The translations under genes and the position numbers were made by a program. The notes beneath the pieces were generated by a model. It saw nothing but the letters and a program-made list of their open reading frames with translations. It had not been told where the DNA came from and made no database searches. A stretch of 29,007 bases of DNA, from assembly GCA_017549325.1 (NCBI GenBank), contig JAFYVA010000046.1, positions 1 through 29,007 on the forward strand, in the 5' to 3' direction. Below are positions 22,377 through 29,007 of this stretch, one piece after another (the stretch's first letter is position 1; each line of letters opens with the position of its first letter). Source of the DNA: Oscillospiraceae bacterium (GTDB taxonomy: Bacteria > Bacillota_A > Clostridia > Oscillospirales > Oscillospiraceae).

Positions 22377-23255
22377 ATGACGAACAAGCCCATCATCGCC
22401 CTGCTGTACGACTTCGATAGAACCCTGTGTACGCAGGATATGCAGAACTACACCTTCATCCCCTCGCTGGGATATACGCCCGCGGAATTCTGGCACAAGG
22501 CCAATACCTTTGGCTGGGAAAATCGCATGGATGGCCTTCTGGCCTATATGTACACCATGATTGAGGAGTGCCGCAAGCAGGGCATCAACCTTGACCGGGA
22601 GTATCTGCGCCGCTGCGGCGAGTCCATTGAGCTCTTCCCCGGCGTGAAGGAGTGGTTCTCCCGCATCAACGCTTTTGGCGAGGAGCAGGGCGTGACGGTG
22701 GAGCACTATGTGCTCTCCTCCGGTTTGACCGAGGTGATCGAGGGCAGCGGTATTGCCCACGAGTTCAAGAAAATCTACGCCTGCGAGTTCTTTTATAAGG
22801 ATGGCGTCGCCTGCTGGCCGAAGCTGGATGTCAACTTTACCAACAAGACCCAGTTCGTCTACCGTATCAACAAGGGCGTGCTGGATGTCAGCGACGACCG
22901 CCGTCTCAACGACTCCATGCCGGACGATTCCAAGCGCGTGCCGTTCACCAACATGATCTATTTCGGCGACGGCCTCTCGGATGTGCCCTGCATGAAGATG
23001 ATGCGCTCCTACGGAGGTCAGGCCATCGCCGTCTATCAGGAGGGCAACCGCGCCGGTGTGGAGGAGCTGCTGGCCAAGGGACGCGTGAACTTTATCTTCC
23101 CCGCCGACTACCGCGAGGGTACGGCGCTGGACACCACGGTGAAGAACATTCTGCGGAGAATGGCCATCACCGATGCATTGACCGAGGAGAACGAGCGCCA
23201 GCTCCGTTCCATCGGCCAGGGTATCCTGCCCTATCAGGAGACGCTGTTTGAATGA
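22377..23255 (+). CDS. HAD-superfamily hydrolase (haloacid dehalogenase-like phosphatase)
   Basis: A 292-residue cytoplasmic HAD phosphatase. Motif I is YDFDRT with Asp12 (nucleophile) and Asp14. Motif II is probably the Ser in YVLSSGLTEVI, and motif IV is YFGDGLSDVPCM with Asp198/Asp202. The insert between motifs I and II is a helical C1-type cap (about 20-90). The substrate is unknown; phosphoserine-phosphatase-like enzymes have a similar plan. ATG follows the divIVA stop by two bases, with GAGG inside the divIVA end, so translation is probably coupled. It is the last gene before the terminator at 23262. Linkage to a cell-division gene is unexplained. Confidence 0.9.
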   Translation: MTNKPIIALLYDFDRTLCTQDMQNYTFIPSLGYTPAEFWHKANTFGWENRMDGLLAYMYTMIEECRKQGINLDREYLRRCGESIELFPGVKEWFSRINAFGEEQGVTVEHYVLSSGLTEVIEGSGIAHEFKKIYACEFFYKDGVACWPKLDVNFTNKTQFVYRINKGVLDVSDDRRLNDSMPDDSKRVPFTNMIYFGDGLSDVPCMKMMRSYGGQAIAVYQEGNRAGVEELLAKGRVNFIFPADYREGTALDTTVKNILRRMAITDALTEENERQLRSIGQGILPYQETLFE

Positions 23256-23261
23256 ATGCAT

Positions 23262-23296
23262 AAAAATGAGCACCCCTTGTGGGTGCTCATTTTTTT
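23262..23296. terminator. Bidirectional intrinsic terminator between the HAD gene and the small membrane-protein gene
   Basis: ATGAGCACCC (23266-23275) and GGGTGCTCAT (23281-23290) form a perfect stem extended by A-T pairs on both sides, with a 5-base loop. Seven T follow on the plus strand and five on the minus strand. It ends the ten-gene plus-strand run and the convergent M23 operon. Confidence 0.93.
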
Positions 23297-23301
23297 GCTT
23301 G

Positions 23302-23511
23302 TCACTGTTTCTTGTTGTTGCGGATCATGATGATCACCAGCACGACGAGGGCAATGAATGCTGCCACGATCAGTCCGATCATCAAGCCCATATTCATGCG
23401 GTCACCGGTCTTGGGCGCAGGGGCGATCAGCAGGATCTCCTCCGCCCAGGCGCTCACCGTCAGAAGCATCATCGTCAAGGTGCAGAGCAGTACTTTCAGC
23501 AGATTTCTCAT
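23302..23511 (-). CDS. 69-residue protein: signal peptide plus sortase-like sorting signal
   Basis: A small secreted/membrane protein. Residues 1-23 look like a Sec signal peptide ending SAWA, with likely cleavage before Glu-Glu. Only about a dozen residues follow before APKTGD, then a strong hydrophobic segment (about 42-63) and the basic tail RNNKKQ. This order (motif, hydrophobic stretch, basic tail) is that of a cell-wall sorting signal; xPKTG resembles the (S/P)PxTG and NPxTG types of Clostridial sortases. Ala in place of Leu/Ser/Pro/Asn makes the motif atypical, so a plain two-segment membrane protein is the alternative. AAGGAGG lies seven bases before ATG, so translation is well supported. 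It follows the M23 peptidase gene by 22 bases and shares its operon. Function is unknown. Confidence 0.78.
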   Translation of the reverse strand: MRNLLKVLLCTLTMMLLTVSAWAEEILLIAPAPKTGDRMNMGLMIGLIVAAFIALVVLVIIMIRNNKKQ

Positions 23512-23533
23512 ATTGCTTCCTCCTTATATCCGG

Positions 23534-25255
23534 TTATGACAAATAGTTCAGGGGGTCAACATAGGTTCCGTAATATTTCACAGCGAAGTGGCAGTGGTTT
23601 CCGGTAGAAATACCGGTGGAACCCATGCGGGCGATCTGCTGTCCCTTATAGACATGGTCACCTGCACGAACCAGCAGGGAACTGTTGTGTCCGTAAATGG
23701 TCTGGAAACCGTTGCCGTGGTCGATGGTGACCGCATAGCCAAGGCCTCCCTGCCAACCGGAAACCGTAACGGTTCCGCCGTCGCTGGCGTAGATGGGCGT
23801 ACCGTATCCATTGGCGATGTCGATGGCACCATGGTTGGTGCTGGCGCCTCTGGTCGGTGCATTGCGGTATCCGAAGTAGGAGGTCAGCGTACCGTAACAG
23901 GGCCAGCGGAAGCTTCCGGTGGGGAACCAGCTGGGACGGGGGATGGTGCCGCTGGCCTGCAGCTCGGTGACAGGCTCGGAAATCGTGACGGCAGCCACGG
24001 TCTGTCGGGAGGTCTCCTCACCGTTGGTGTAGGACACGTTCACCGTCACATCGGCCTTTCCGTACACGCCGGGGGAGAGGACTTTGTAATCGCCCTGATA
24101 CATGGAGTCGTCCTCTTCATACTCCACAGCGAAGGGTACATCGGTCACATAGCGCTGGCGCTCCACGCTGACTACCGTCAGGTAGGGAACGGCATTGGAG
24201 ATGGTCAGCACATCGCCCACGCGCAGCAAGTCCACATCGTAGCCGGGGTTCATGTCCATCAGCTCTTCCAGCGTCATCTCGTAAAGTCCGGCAATATAGT
24301 AGTAGCTGTCGCCGCTCTTCACGGTATAGGTAACTTCGCCGGATTTGGTCTCGTTGAGGATCTCGGCGATCTTACCCAGATTCATCACACGCGCCGCGTC
24401 CACATATCCCTCGCGGATCTCCACTTTTTCATCGAAATAGCACTCTACCGTATCCGCCGATACATAGCTTCGTTTCAGCTGTTCCAGAAGCTCTTCCAGT
24501 GCGCCGGCGTAGACGGTGGCTGCGATGGGCTCGTCATCGATATACAGGGTATATCCATATTCCACCACGCCGAGCTCATTGGAGAGGATCTCCATCATCT
24601 CCTCTTTGCTCTCCACCTCGTTACGGGGCACAACGCCAACGGTGGTTTCGAGCTTGCTCTCATCCACAACATAGCTATTGTCACCCAGCGCCTCACGGGT
24701 GATGGTCTCTACATCCTCCACCACCGCGGAAATGGCATTCAAGCCCGAGACGGTTCCCATTTCTGCACCGTCGTAGCTGGCAGTCGTGGCCACCGTGTAG
24801 AAAGACAGCACCGCACAGATCGCCACCACACCCAACGCAACGCCGAGGAATGTCACGGGATGGAGTTTCTTGTTGGCAGCGCCGCCGCGCTTTTTTGTCA
24901 CCGTTTTCAAGCGGCGCAAAGAGAACACATCGGTAATGGCCGTGCCGATACGGGGAAGGCTGCCGGCAAAGAACAGGCACAGCTGTGCCAGTGCGTATTC
25001 CGATTCGGGGAAATGGCGTCGATTCGTCTCGCGGTGGTGATGGCGCAGATCGCGGCGCAGCGCATGGAAAAACTTCTCCATCTGCTTGCGCGTTTTGCGC
25101 AGCCACTGAGGGATGTTCAACAAGTCGTGGGGTTTATATTCCTCTATGTAGAACAGCCATTGGCGCAAATTGTCCATCCACATCTTCCACAGCGCGGCAA
25201 CCCCAAGGGGTTTTCGCTTGGAAGCTGCGAGTCTTTTTTTTGTAGTTTGCGTCAT
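23534..25255 (-). CDS. Membrane-anchored M23 peptidase with LysM and G5 domains
   Basis: A 573-residue cell-wall enzyme, probably a peptidoglycan endopeptidase. A basic N-terminal region of about 130 residues, presumably cytoplasmic, precedes a membrane segment (about 133-155). The outer part has an uncharacterised region (about 160-300), one LysM domain (about 306-353, YTVKSGDSYYYIAGLY), a G5-like domain (about 360-435) and the M23 domain. The zinc site is visible: His475 and Asp479 in NHGAIDIA, and His554-Cys-His556 in GNHCHFAV. ATG 25255 was chosen over a GTG four codons upstream, which overlaps the weak AGGTGA site. Its promoter is at 25297-25325. The sorting-signal protein follows in the same operon. 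The catalytic residues look intact, so it is likely active. Confidence 0.93.
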   Translation of the reverse strand: MTQTTKKRLAASKRKPLGVAALWKMWMDNLRQWLFYIEEYKPHDLLNIPQWLRKTRKQMEKFFHALRRDLRHHHRETNRRHFPESEYALAQLCLFFAGSLPRIGTAITDVFSLRRLKTVTKKRGGAANKKLHPVTFLGVALGVVAICAVLSFYTVATTASYDGAEMGTVSGLNAISAVVEDVETITREALGDNSYVVDESKLETTVGVVPRNEVESKEEMMEILSNELGVVEYGYTLYIDDEPIAATVYAGALEELLEQLKRSYVSADTVECYFDEKVEIREGYVDAARVMNLGKIAEILNETKSGEVTYTVKSGDSYYYIAGLYEMTLEELMDMNPGYDVDLLRVGDVLTISNAVPYLTVVSVERQRYVTDVPFAVEYEEDDSMYQGDYKVLSPGVYGKADVTVNVSYTNGEETSRQTVAAVTISEPVTELQASGTIPRPSWFPTGSFRWPCYGTLTSYFGYRNAPTRGASTNHGAIDIANGYGTPIYASDGGTVTVSGWQGGLGYAVTIDHGNGFQTIYGHNSSLLVRAGDHVYKGQQIARMGSTGISTGNHCHFAVKYYGTYVDPLNYLS

Positions 25256-25296
25256 GAGTAAATTCACCTAAAAGTTCAAATTTTGTCACAAACGAT

Positions 25297-25325
25297 ATGA
25301 TACACAGAAAATACTGCCCCGTCAA
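25297..25325 (-). promoter_or_regulatory. Predicted promoter of the M23 peptidase operon
   Basis: On the minus strand TTGACG (25325-25320) and TATCAT (25302-25297) are separated by 17 bases, about 40 bases upstream of the ATG at 25255. I see no clear terminator between this promoter and the HAD-IIB gene, so some read-through from holB-ricT is possible. Confidence 0.75.
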
Positions 25326-25370
25326 GTTAAAAATCTATGAACTCAACCTTTGCAAAATTTTCCTGTGGTC

Positions 25371-26219
25371 TCAATATCGCCTGTCCAGCACCTCAATCAT
25401 AGCCGCAATTGCATGATGCTCGGCATGAGGCAGAATCTGTATGCCCTCTACCGCCTTGACCTCGTCAATGGCGTTTTCCGGGGCAAAGGGAAGTGCTGCG
25501 CGGCGCAGCATACCCACATCGTTGGCGTGGTCACCCACGCAGTAAAGGTGTTGCGGCTCGATATGCAGCATCCGGCGGAGCTTGTCCACCATGTCACCCT
25601 TGTTGGCACCTTTGGCCGTCAGTTCAATAAAGAACGCAGACGAGGGCAGCACACGCTCATAGTCCTGCACCCAGCTCTGGGCGTTGATGTAGTCGCACAG
25701 TGCATTCACCCGCTCGGCCTCGATCTCAAAGAGTACCTTGCTCAGGGGCAGCGGTACCTCCTCCACAGAGGGGAGGATCTGCATGGGTGTTTGCGTCAGG
25801 TTCAGATGTATCTGCGTCAGCGTATTGGGCTGCAGGGTGTGGATGGTATCATCGTCGTGATAGAACTCTGCCGCCGCATCCGGCCACGCTGCCAGCACCT
25901 CGGCCACATGGGGCAGGACCGAAGGGTCGAGAAAGGCGGTATGGAGATACTTCCGGGCCGAACAATCGTAGATGGCCGCTCCGTTAAACAGTACGGAAGG
26001 CCCGTTCATGGGCAGATCACCGCACACACGGGAAAACGAGGGCAGCGCCCGACCCGTGGCCACGGAGAAAGTACCGCCCTCTGCCATGAAATACGCAATG
26101 GCCTGACGGTTTTCAGGCGAGAGGGTAGGCATTTCCTTTCCCTGCCGCATTACCATCTCGGTAAAGACCATGGTGTTGTCATAGTCGCTGACGATCAGCA
26201 CACCGCTGAACTTGCCCAT
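25371..26219 (-). CDS. HAD-IIB (Cof-type) phosphatase
   Basis: A 282-residue HAD phosphatase with a C2-type cap. Motif I is SDYDNT with Asp12/Asp14, motif II is near SVATGRA, the motif III lysine is in KGANKGDMVDKL, and motif IV is VGDHANDVGML with Asp230 and Asp234. Cof-type enzymes dephosphorylate sugar phosphates, nucleotides or cofactor precursors such as FMN precursors; the substrate here is not determinable. The ATG begins two bases after the ricT stop (GAGG lies seven bases upstream, inside the ricT end), so it is the third gene of the holB-ricT unit. Confidence 0.92.
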   Translation of the reverse strand: MGKFSGVLIVSDYDNTMVFTEMVMRQGKEMPTLSPENRQAIAYFMAEGGTFSVATGRALPSFSRVCGDLPMNGPSVLFNGAAIYDCSARKYLHTAFLDPSVLPHVAEVLAAWPDAAAEFYHDDDTIHTLQPNTLTQIHLNLTQTPMQILPSVEEVPLPLSKVLFEIEAERVNALCDYINAQSWVQDYERVLPSSAFFIELTAKGANKGDMVDKLRRMLHIEPQHLYCVGDHANDVGMLRRAALPFAPENAIDEVKAVEGIQILPHAEHHAIAAMIEVLDRRY

Positions 26220-26221
26220 GC

Positions 26222-27520
26222 TTATGCCTCGCCGCCGTTTCCGGCGTTATTCTTGCTGTGGCGACGGCCACCGCGATGGCGGCGGCGAGGGGCACCGCCC
26301 TCTTTCTTCTCGCTCTTGTGCGCCACGGGTGCGCTCTCCCTGGGCTTGGCGGTCTCAGCAGGTGCTGCACCCTCGGGCTTGGGGCGATTGCTGCCGCCGC
26401 GTCTGCGGCGACGGGAGGAGCCGGATTTCTCGCTCTTCTCACCCTGCTGGGGCTTGTCGCCCTTATCCTGTGCAGGGGCAGAGGACTTAGCAACAGTGGC
26501 CTCTGCTCCTTCACCCTTGCCCTTGCGGCCACGGCCGCCGCGGCTGCGGCGACGGCGTCCCTGACGCTCTTCGCGACCGGTATTCTCCTCTGCCACGGGA
26601 GAAAACGCAGACTCGGTGATGGTGGGAATGATGGGCTCATCAGACTCCACGGGGGCCACATAGCGCTCGGGGCGCTTGTTGGGGATCTCGATACCGTCGC
26701 GGCTGCCCTTGCCGTTACGCAGCACCCAGATCTCGCTGTTTCGGTAGGTGCGGGGCTGCTCGTTTTTATCGTCAAGCCGGACATTCACCGTCTCTTTCAG
26801 CAAATTCACATCGCTGACATTGCCGGGGCCATCGGGGGTCATCACGAAGGACTCCGCCTTGGGCATACGGCGCAGGGCATCTTCGTAGGCGTCCTGCTCG
26901 TATTTCAGGCAGCACATAAGGCGGCCGCAGGTGCCGGAGATCTTGGTGGGATTCAGGCTCAGAGACTGGGTCTTGGCCATCTTGATGGACACAGGGACGA
27001 ACTCGTCCAGATAGGACGAGCAGCAGAAGGGACGGCCGCACATACCCAGACCGCCCAGCATCTTGGCCTCATCACGGACACCGATCTGGCGCAGTTCGAT
27101 ACGGGAGCGGAACACGCCGGCCAGATCCTTCACCAGCTCACGGAAGTCCACGCGGCCATCAGCAGTGAAGAAGAACAGGATCTTGCTGCCGTCAAAGCTG
27201 CACTCCACCCGCACCAGCTTCATCTCCAGCTTGTGCTGCTGGATCTTCTTCTGACAGATCTCAAAGATCTCCTTCTCACGGCCGCGGTGATAGGCGGCGG
27301 TGTTGCGGTCATTGTCGGTGGCAATACGGATGATGGGGCGCAGAGGCTTGACCACAGCGTCATCATTGACCTCGTGGTTGCCCTCGGTGCACTGGCCGAA
27401 CTCCACGCCCTGCGCCGTTTCCACGATCACATCCTGACCTGTCTCGATCTTCAGATCACGGGGATCAAAATAATAGGATTTACTGCCGTTTCGAAAACGG
27501 ACAGATGCTACGATACTCAT
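26222..27520 (-). CDS. ricT: RicT/YaaT (PSP1 domain) protein with a long Arg/Gly-rich C-terminal tail
   Basis: In Bacillus, RicT (YaaT) works with RicA and RicF, carries Fe-S clusters, and adjusts RNase Y mRNA processing, sporulation and competence. The 432-residue protein has the PSP1 core (about 1-290) with the conserved cysteines Cys161, Cys166, Cys167 (MCGRPFCCSSYLDEF) and Cys198, Cys203, Cys204 (CGRLMCC). Bacillus YaaT ends near residue 275. Here a further stretch follows: from about 316 it is rich in Arg, Gly, Lys, Ser and Pro, with repeated RRRR, RGGRG and RHRGGRR blocks, and is surely disordered and very basic. ATG 27520 lies about nine bases after AAGGA; a TTG seven codons upstream is rejected. 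It follows holB by 36 bases, as in Bacillus. Confidence 0.94.
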   Translation of the reverse strand: MSIVASVRFRNGSKSYYFDPRDLKIETGQDVIVETAQGVEFGQCTEGNHEVNDDAVVKPLRPIIRIATDNDRNTAAYHRGREKEIFEICQKKIQQHKLEMKLVRVECSFDGSKILFFFTADGRVDFRELVKDLAGVFRSRIELRQIGVRDEAKMLGGLGMCGRPFCCSSYLDEFVPVSIKMAKTQSLSLNPTKISGTCGRLMCCLKYEQDAYEDALRRMPKAESFVMTPDGPGNVSDVNLLKETVNVRLDDKNEQPRTYRNSEIWVLRNGKGSRDGIEIPNKRPERYVAPVESDEPIIPTITESAFSPVAEENTGREERQGRRRRSRGGRGRKGKGEGAEATVAKSSAPAQDKGDKPQQGEKSEKSGSSRRRRRGGSNRPKPEGAAPAETAKPRESAPVAHKSEKKEGGAPRRRHRGGRRHSKNNAGNGGEA

Positions 27521-27556
27521 ATGGTTACTTCCTTTCTTCAAGGGAAAATCGTTTTT

Positions 27557-28399
27557 TCATTTCCGCAGTGCGCGGCGCAGATCGGCCGCCATAGCGCCCA
27601 GTACCATGCCCACGTTGACATTGTAGCGACACTGGCTGCGGTACTCCTCAAACATACCGTTCAGACGGTTTAACTCCGCTGCATCGAAGGTGCGCACCAG
27701 CAGCGCCACCGTTTCATCTTCCACCGCTTTGCCTCCGCTGGCCAGCAGCGCTTCGGCGGTGAGATACCATGCTCCGTCCACCGTCTCCAGCAGCTCCTCA
27801 CGCTTCATGCGGCTGTTCTCCAGCCAGATCAGATGGCGCAGCACCGCCTCGCGGCCCTCGGTCAGCACGCGGCACAGGGTCGCGGCGCTCTCGGAGGCAT
27901 CCTGCTCGCCGCCCGCTATATGCATTTCCACACAGCGGGAACGGATGGTGGGCAGCAGGATATGGGCCGTGGGCGCGCAGAAGAGGAACGCGGCATAGGC
28001 GGGGCCCTCCTCTACGATCTTCAGCAGCACATTCTGATCCTGGGGGTTCAGCTGGCGGCAGTCGGGGAAAATGCACACCTTCCGCTCACCCTCGTTGGGA
28101 CGGATATACACATCGCGGCGCACCTGACGGATATCCTTTACCGCCAGTTCCTTCCGCTCCGTATCCCGCACCCACACCACATCGGGATGGATGTCCTCCA
28201 TCACCTTGCGGCACTGGGCACAGGCAAGGCAGGGTCGTCCGCTCTCGGCGCGGCACAGATGCGCCGCCGCCGCATAACGGGCTGCAGACGCCGTATCGCC
28301 GCTTCCGGCCAGAATGATGGCATGACTCAGCGCCCGCTGGGCAGCAGCAGTGCGGATGGCCTCGGCCCATGTGCTGTTGTAAAGGCCGCTGTGCTCCAT
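27557..28399 (-). CDS. holB: DNA polymerase III delta' subunit (clamp loader)
   Basis: The delta' subunit is the stator of the clamp loader that puts the beta clamp on DNA. The 280-residue protein has the AAA+ fold with a degenerate P-loop (LAGSGDTASAA at 30-40, lacking the GK pair, as expected for a non-ATPase delta'). The zinc motif is Cys49-x7-Cys57-x2-Cys60-x2-Cys63, followed by LLKIVEEGP and the SRC motif in TIRSRCVEM. The C-terminal collar domain is helical. AAGGAG lies four bases before ATG 28399; a GTG start at 28432 is upstream of that site and rejected. It heads the holB-ricT-HAD unit, with a promoter near 28454-28483. Confidence 0.93.
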   Translation of the reverse strand: MEHSGLYNSTWAEAIRTAAAQRALSHAIILAGSGDTASAARYAAAAHLCRAESGRPCLACAQCRKVMEDIHPDVVWVRDTERKELAVKDIRQVRRDVYIRPNEGERKVCIFPDCRQLNPQDQNVLLKIVEEGPAYAAFLFCAPTAHILLPTIRSRCVEMHIAGGEQDASESAATLCRVLTEGREAVLRHLIWLENSRMKREELLETVDGAWYLTAEALLASGGKAVEDETVALLVRTFDAAELNRLNGMFEEYRSQCRYNVNVGMVLGAMAADLRRALRK

Positions 28400-28453
28400 A
28401 CCGCTCCTTCCCGCGCCCGCTGATAGGCGCACGCTCCCAAGTTAAACAGTAGT

Positions 28454-28483
28454 AGTATACCACAAAACAGACCTGCGCCGCAA
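28454..28483 (-). promoter_or_regulatory. Predicted promoter of holB-ricT
   Basis: On the minus strand TTGCGG (28483-28478) and TATACT (28459-28454) are separated by 18 bases, about 55 bases upstream of the holB ATG. It is divergent from the ppdK promoters across the 281-base gap 28400-28680, which holds no gene that I can see. Confidence 0.65.
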
Positions 28484-28544
28484 GAGAAACTGCGGCAGAA
28501 TGACAAAAAAAGTTTCAATTCTCATAAAAAGGGAGAAAATATAC

Positions 28545-28573
28545 TTGCTTTTGAGGGAAAAGGCTTGTATAAT
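28545..28573 (+). promoter_or_regulatory. Predicted main promoter of ppdK
   Basis: TTGCTT (28545-28550) and a perfect TATAAT (28568-28573) are separated by 17 bases. The expected start of transcription, near 28580, coincides with the first base of the inverted repeat at 28581-28612. Confidence 0.8.
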
Positions 28574-28580
28574 AAGGCGG

Positions 28581-28612
28581 TTGAATGGGAAAAGTGTAAT
28601 TTTCTCATTCAA
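28581..28612 (+). repeat. 13-bp inverted repeat at the predicted ppdK transcript start
   Basis: TTGAATGGGAAAA (28581-28593) and TTTTCTCATTCAA (28600-28612) pair over 13 positions with one G-U, around a 6-base loop. It could be a 5'-terminal mRNA stem-loop or a dimeric repressor operator. No U-tract follows the stem, so it is not a terminator. Confidence 0.7.
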
Positions 28613-28616
28613 AACC

Positions 28617-28646
28617 TTACAAATTTTGCAAAAAGTGTTGTAAAAT
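28617..28646 (+). promoter_or_regulatory. Possible second ppdK promoter
   Basis: TTACAA (28617-28622) and TAAAAT (28641-28646) are separated by 18 bases, downstream of the inverted repeat and about 35 bases before the ATG. The region is AT-rich, so a chance match is quite possible. Confidence 0.4.
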
Positions 28647-28680
28647 CTAACTATTTTTTAGCATATGGAGGAAACGCTAA

Positions 28681-29007
28681 TGAGCAAAAAGTTCTGCTAC
28701 CTGTTCACCGAGGGTAACGCATCCATGCGTGAGCTGCTGGGCGGTAAGGGCGCCAACCTGGCCGAGATGACCAACATCGGTCTGCCCGTGCCTCAGGGCT
28801 TCACCATCACCACCGAGGCCTGCACTCAGTACTATGAGGACGGCGAGCGCATCAACGACGAGATCCAGGCTCAGATCATGGAGTATATCGTCAAGATGGA
28901 AGAGGTCACCGGCAAGAAGTTCGGTGATACCGAGAACCCCCTGCTGGTTTCCGTCCGCTCCGGTTCCCGCGCTTCCATGCCCGGCATGATGGACACCATC
29001 CTGAACC
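28681..29007 (+). CDS. ppdK: Pyruvate, phosphate dikinase (N-terminal part, cut by window edge)
   Basis: PPDK interconverts pyruvate, ATP and phosphate with PEP, AMP and PPi, and in anaerobic Clostridia takes part in glycolysis or gluconeogenesis. The 109 visible residues are the start of the ATP-grasp nucleotide-binding domain: [26 protein letters not shown] in part, then [20 protein letters not shown], the family's highly conserved Arg/Ser/Gly segment. GGAGG lies eight bases before ATG. Strong promoter, strong ribosome binding site and very regular codon choice all suggest high expression. PEP synthase is excluded by the PGMMDT signature. Confidence 0.97.

Noticed and set aside
1..29007. 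Mobile elements, prophage genes or CRISPR arrays
   Set aside because: No transposase, integrase or phage-like protein, no regularly spaced repeats and no target-site duplications were seen in any frame or gap.

Overview
This is a bacterial chromosomal segment with high GC in its genes, AT-rich intergenic gaps, canonical sigma-A-type promoters, strong GGAGG ribosome binding sites and several TTG starts. Gene content (SepF, DivIVA, Hfq, RicT/YaaT, RnpM, YlxQ, endonuclease-type MutL, pyruvate phosphate dikinase, DUF4358/DHHW/MBOAT cluster) points to a Gram-positive member of the Clostridia, most likely a high-GC gut Oscillospiraceae/Ruminococcaceae-type organism. That assignment is inference from gene content; no rRNA is present. 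I see no mobile element, phage gene or CRISPR array, and no intact gene is visibly frameshifted. Two genes run off the window edges: infB on the left and ppdK on the right.

Layout. (1) 1-3416, minus: the rimP-nusA-rnpM-ylxQ-infB operon for 30S maturation, transcription elongation/termination and translation initiation. Its promoter lies near 3526-3554, and two hairpins, one of them terminator-like, sit between promoter and rimP. (2) 3631-5435, minus: a dCMP/cytidine-type deaminase and a CyuA-type L-cysteine desulfidase. (3) 5610-9852, minus: a four-gene envelope operon (DUF4358 lipoprotein, DHHW protein, MBOAT O-acyltransferase, second DHHW protein) that resembles polysaccharide O-acetylation machinery. 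(4) 10085-11664, plus: an SGNH hydrolase and a lipoate-protein ligase. (5) 11711-11788, minus: tRNA-Val(GAC) with its own near-consensus promoter. (6) 11981-23255, plus: ten tightly packed genes, miaB-mutS-mutL-miaA-hfq-HlyD-like-yggS-sepF-divIVA-HAD. They join tRNA A37 modification, mismatch repair, an RNA chaperone, PLP homeostasis and cell division, and end at a strong terminator. (7) 23302-25255, minus: a membrane-anchored LysM/G5/M23 peptidase and a 69-residue protein that is little more than a signal peptide plus a sortase-like sorting signal. (8) 25371-28399, minus: holB, a ricT with a long Arg/Gly-rich tail, and a HAD-IIB phosphatase. (9) 28681 onward, plus: ppdK, behind one strong and one weaker promoter and a 13-bp inverted repeat at the predicted transcript start.

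Most of the window is core housekeeping. The points most worth following up are the rimP leader attenuator, the mini sortase substrate, the RicT tail, the DUF4358/DHHW/MBOAT cluster, the orphan HlyD-like protein beside sepF, the inverted repeat in the ppdK leader, and the abrupt base-composition change inside yggS.
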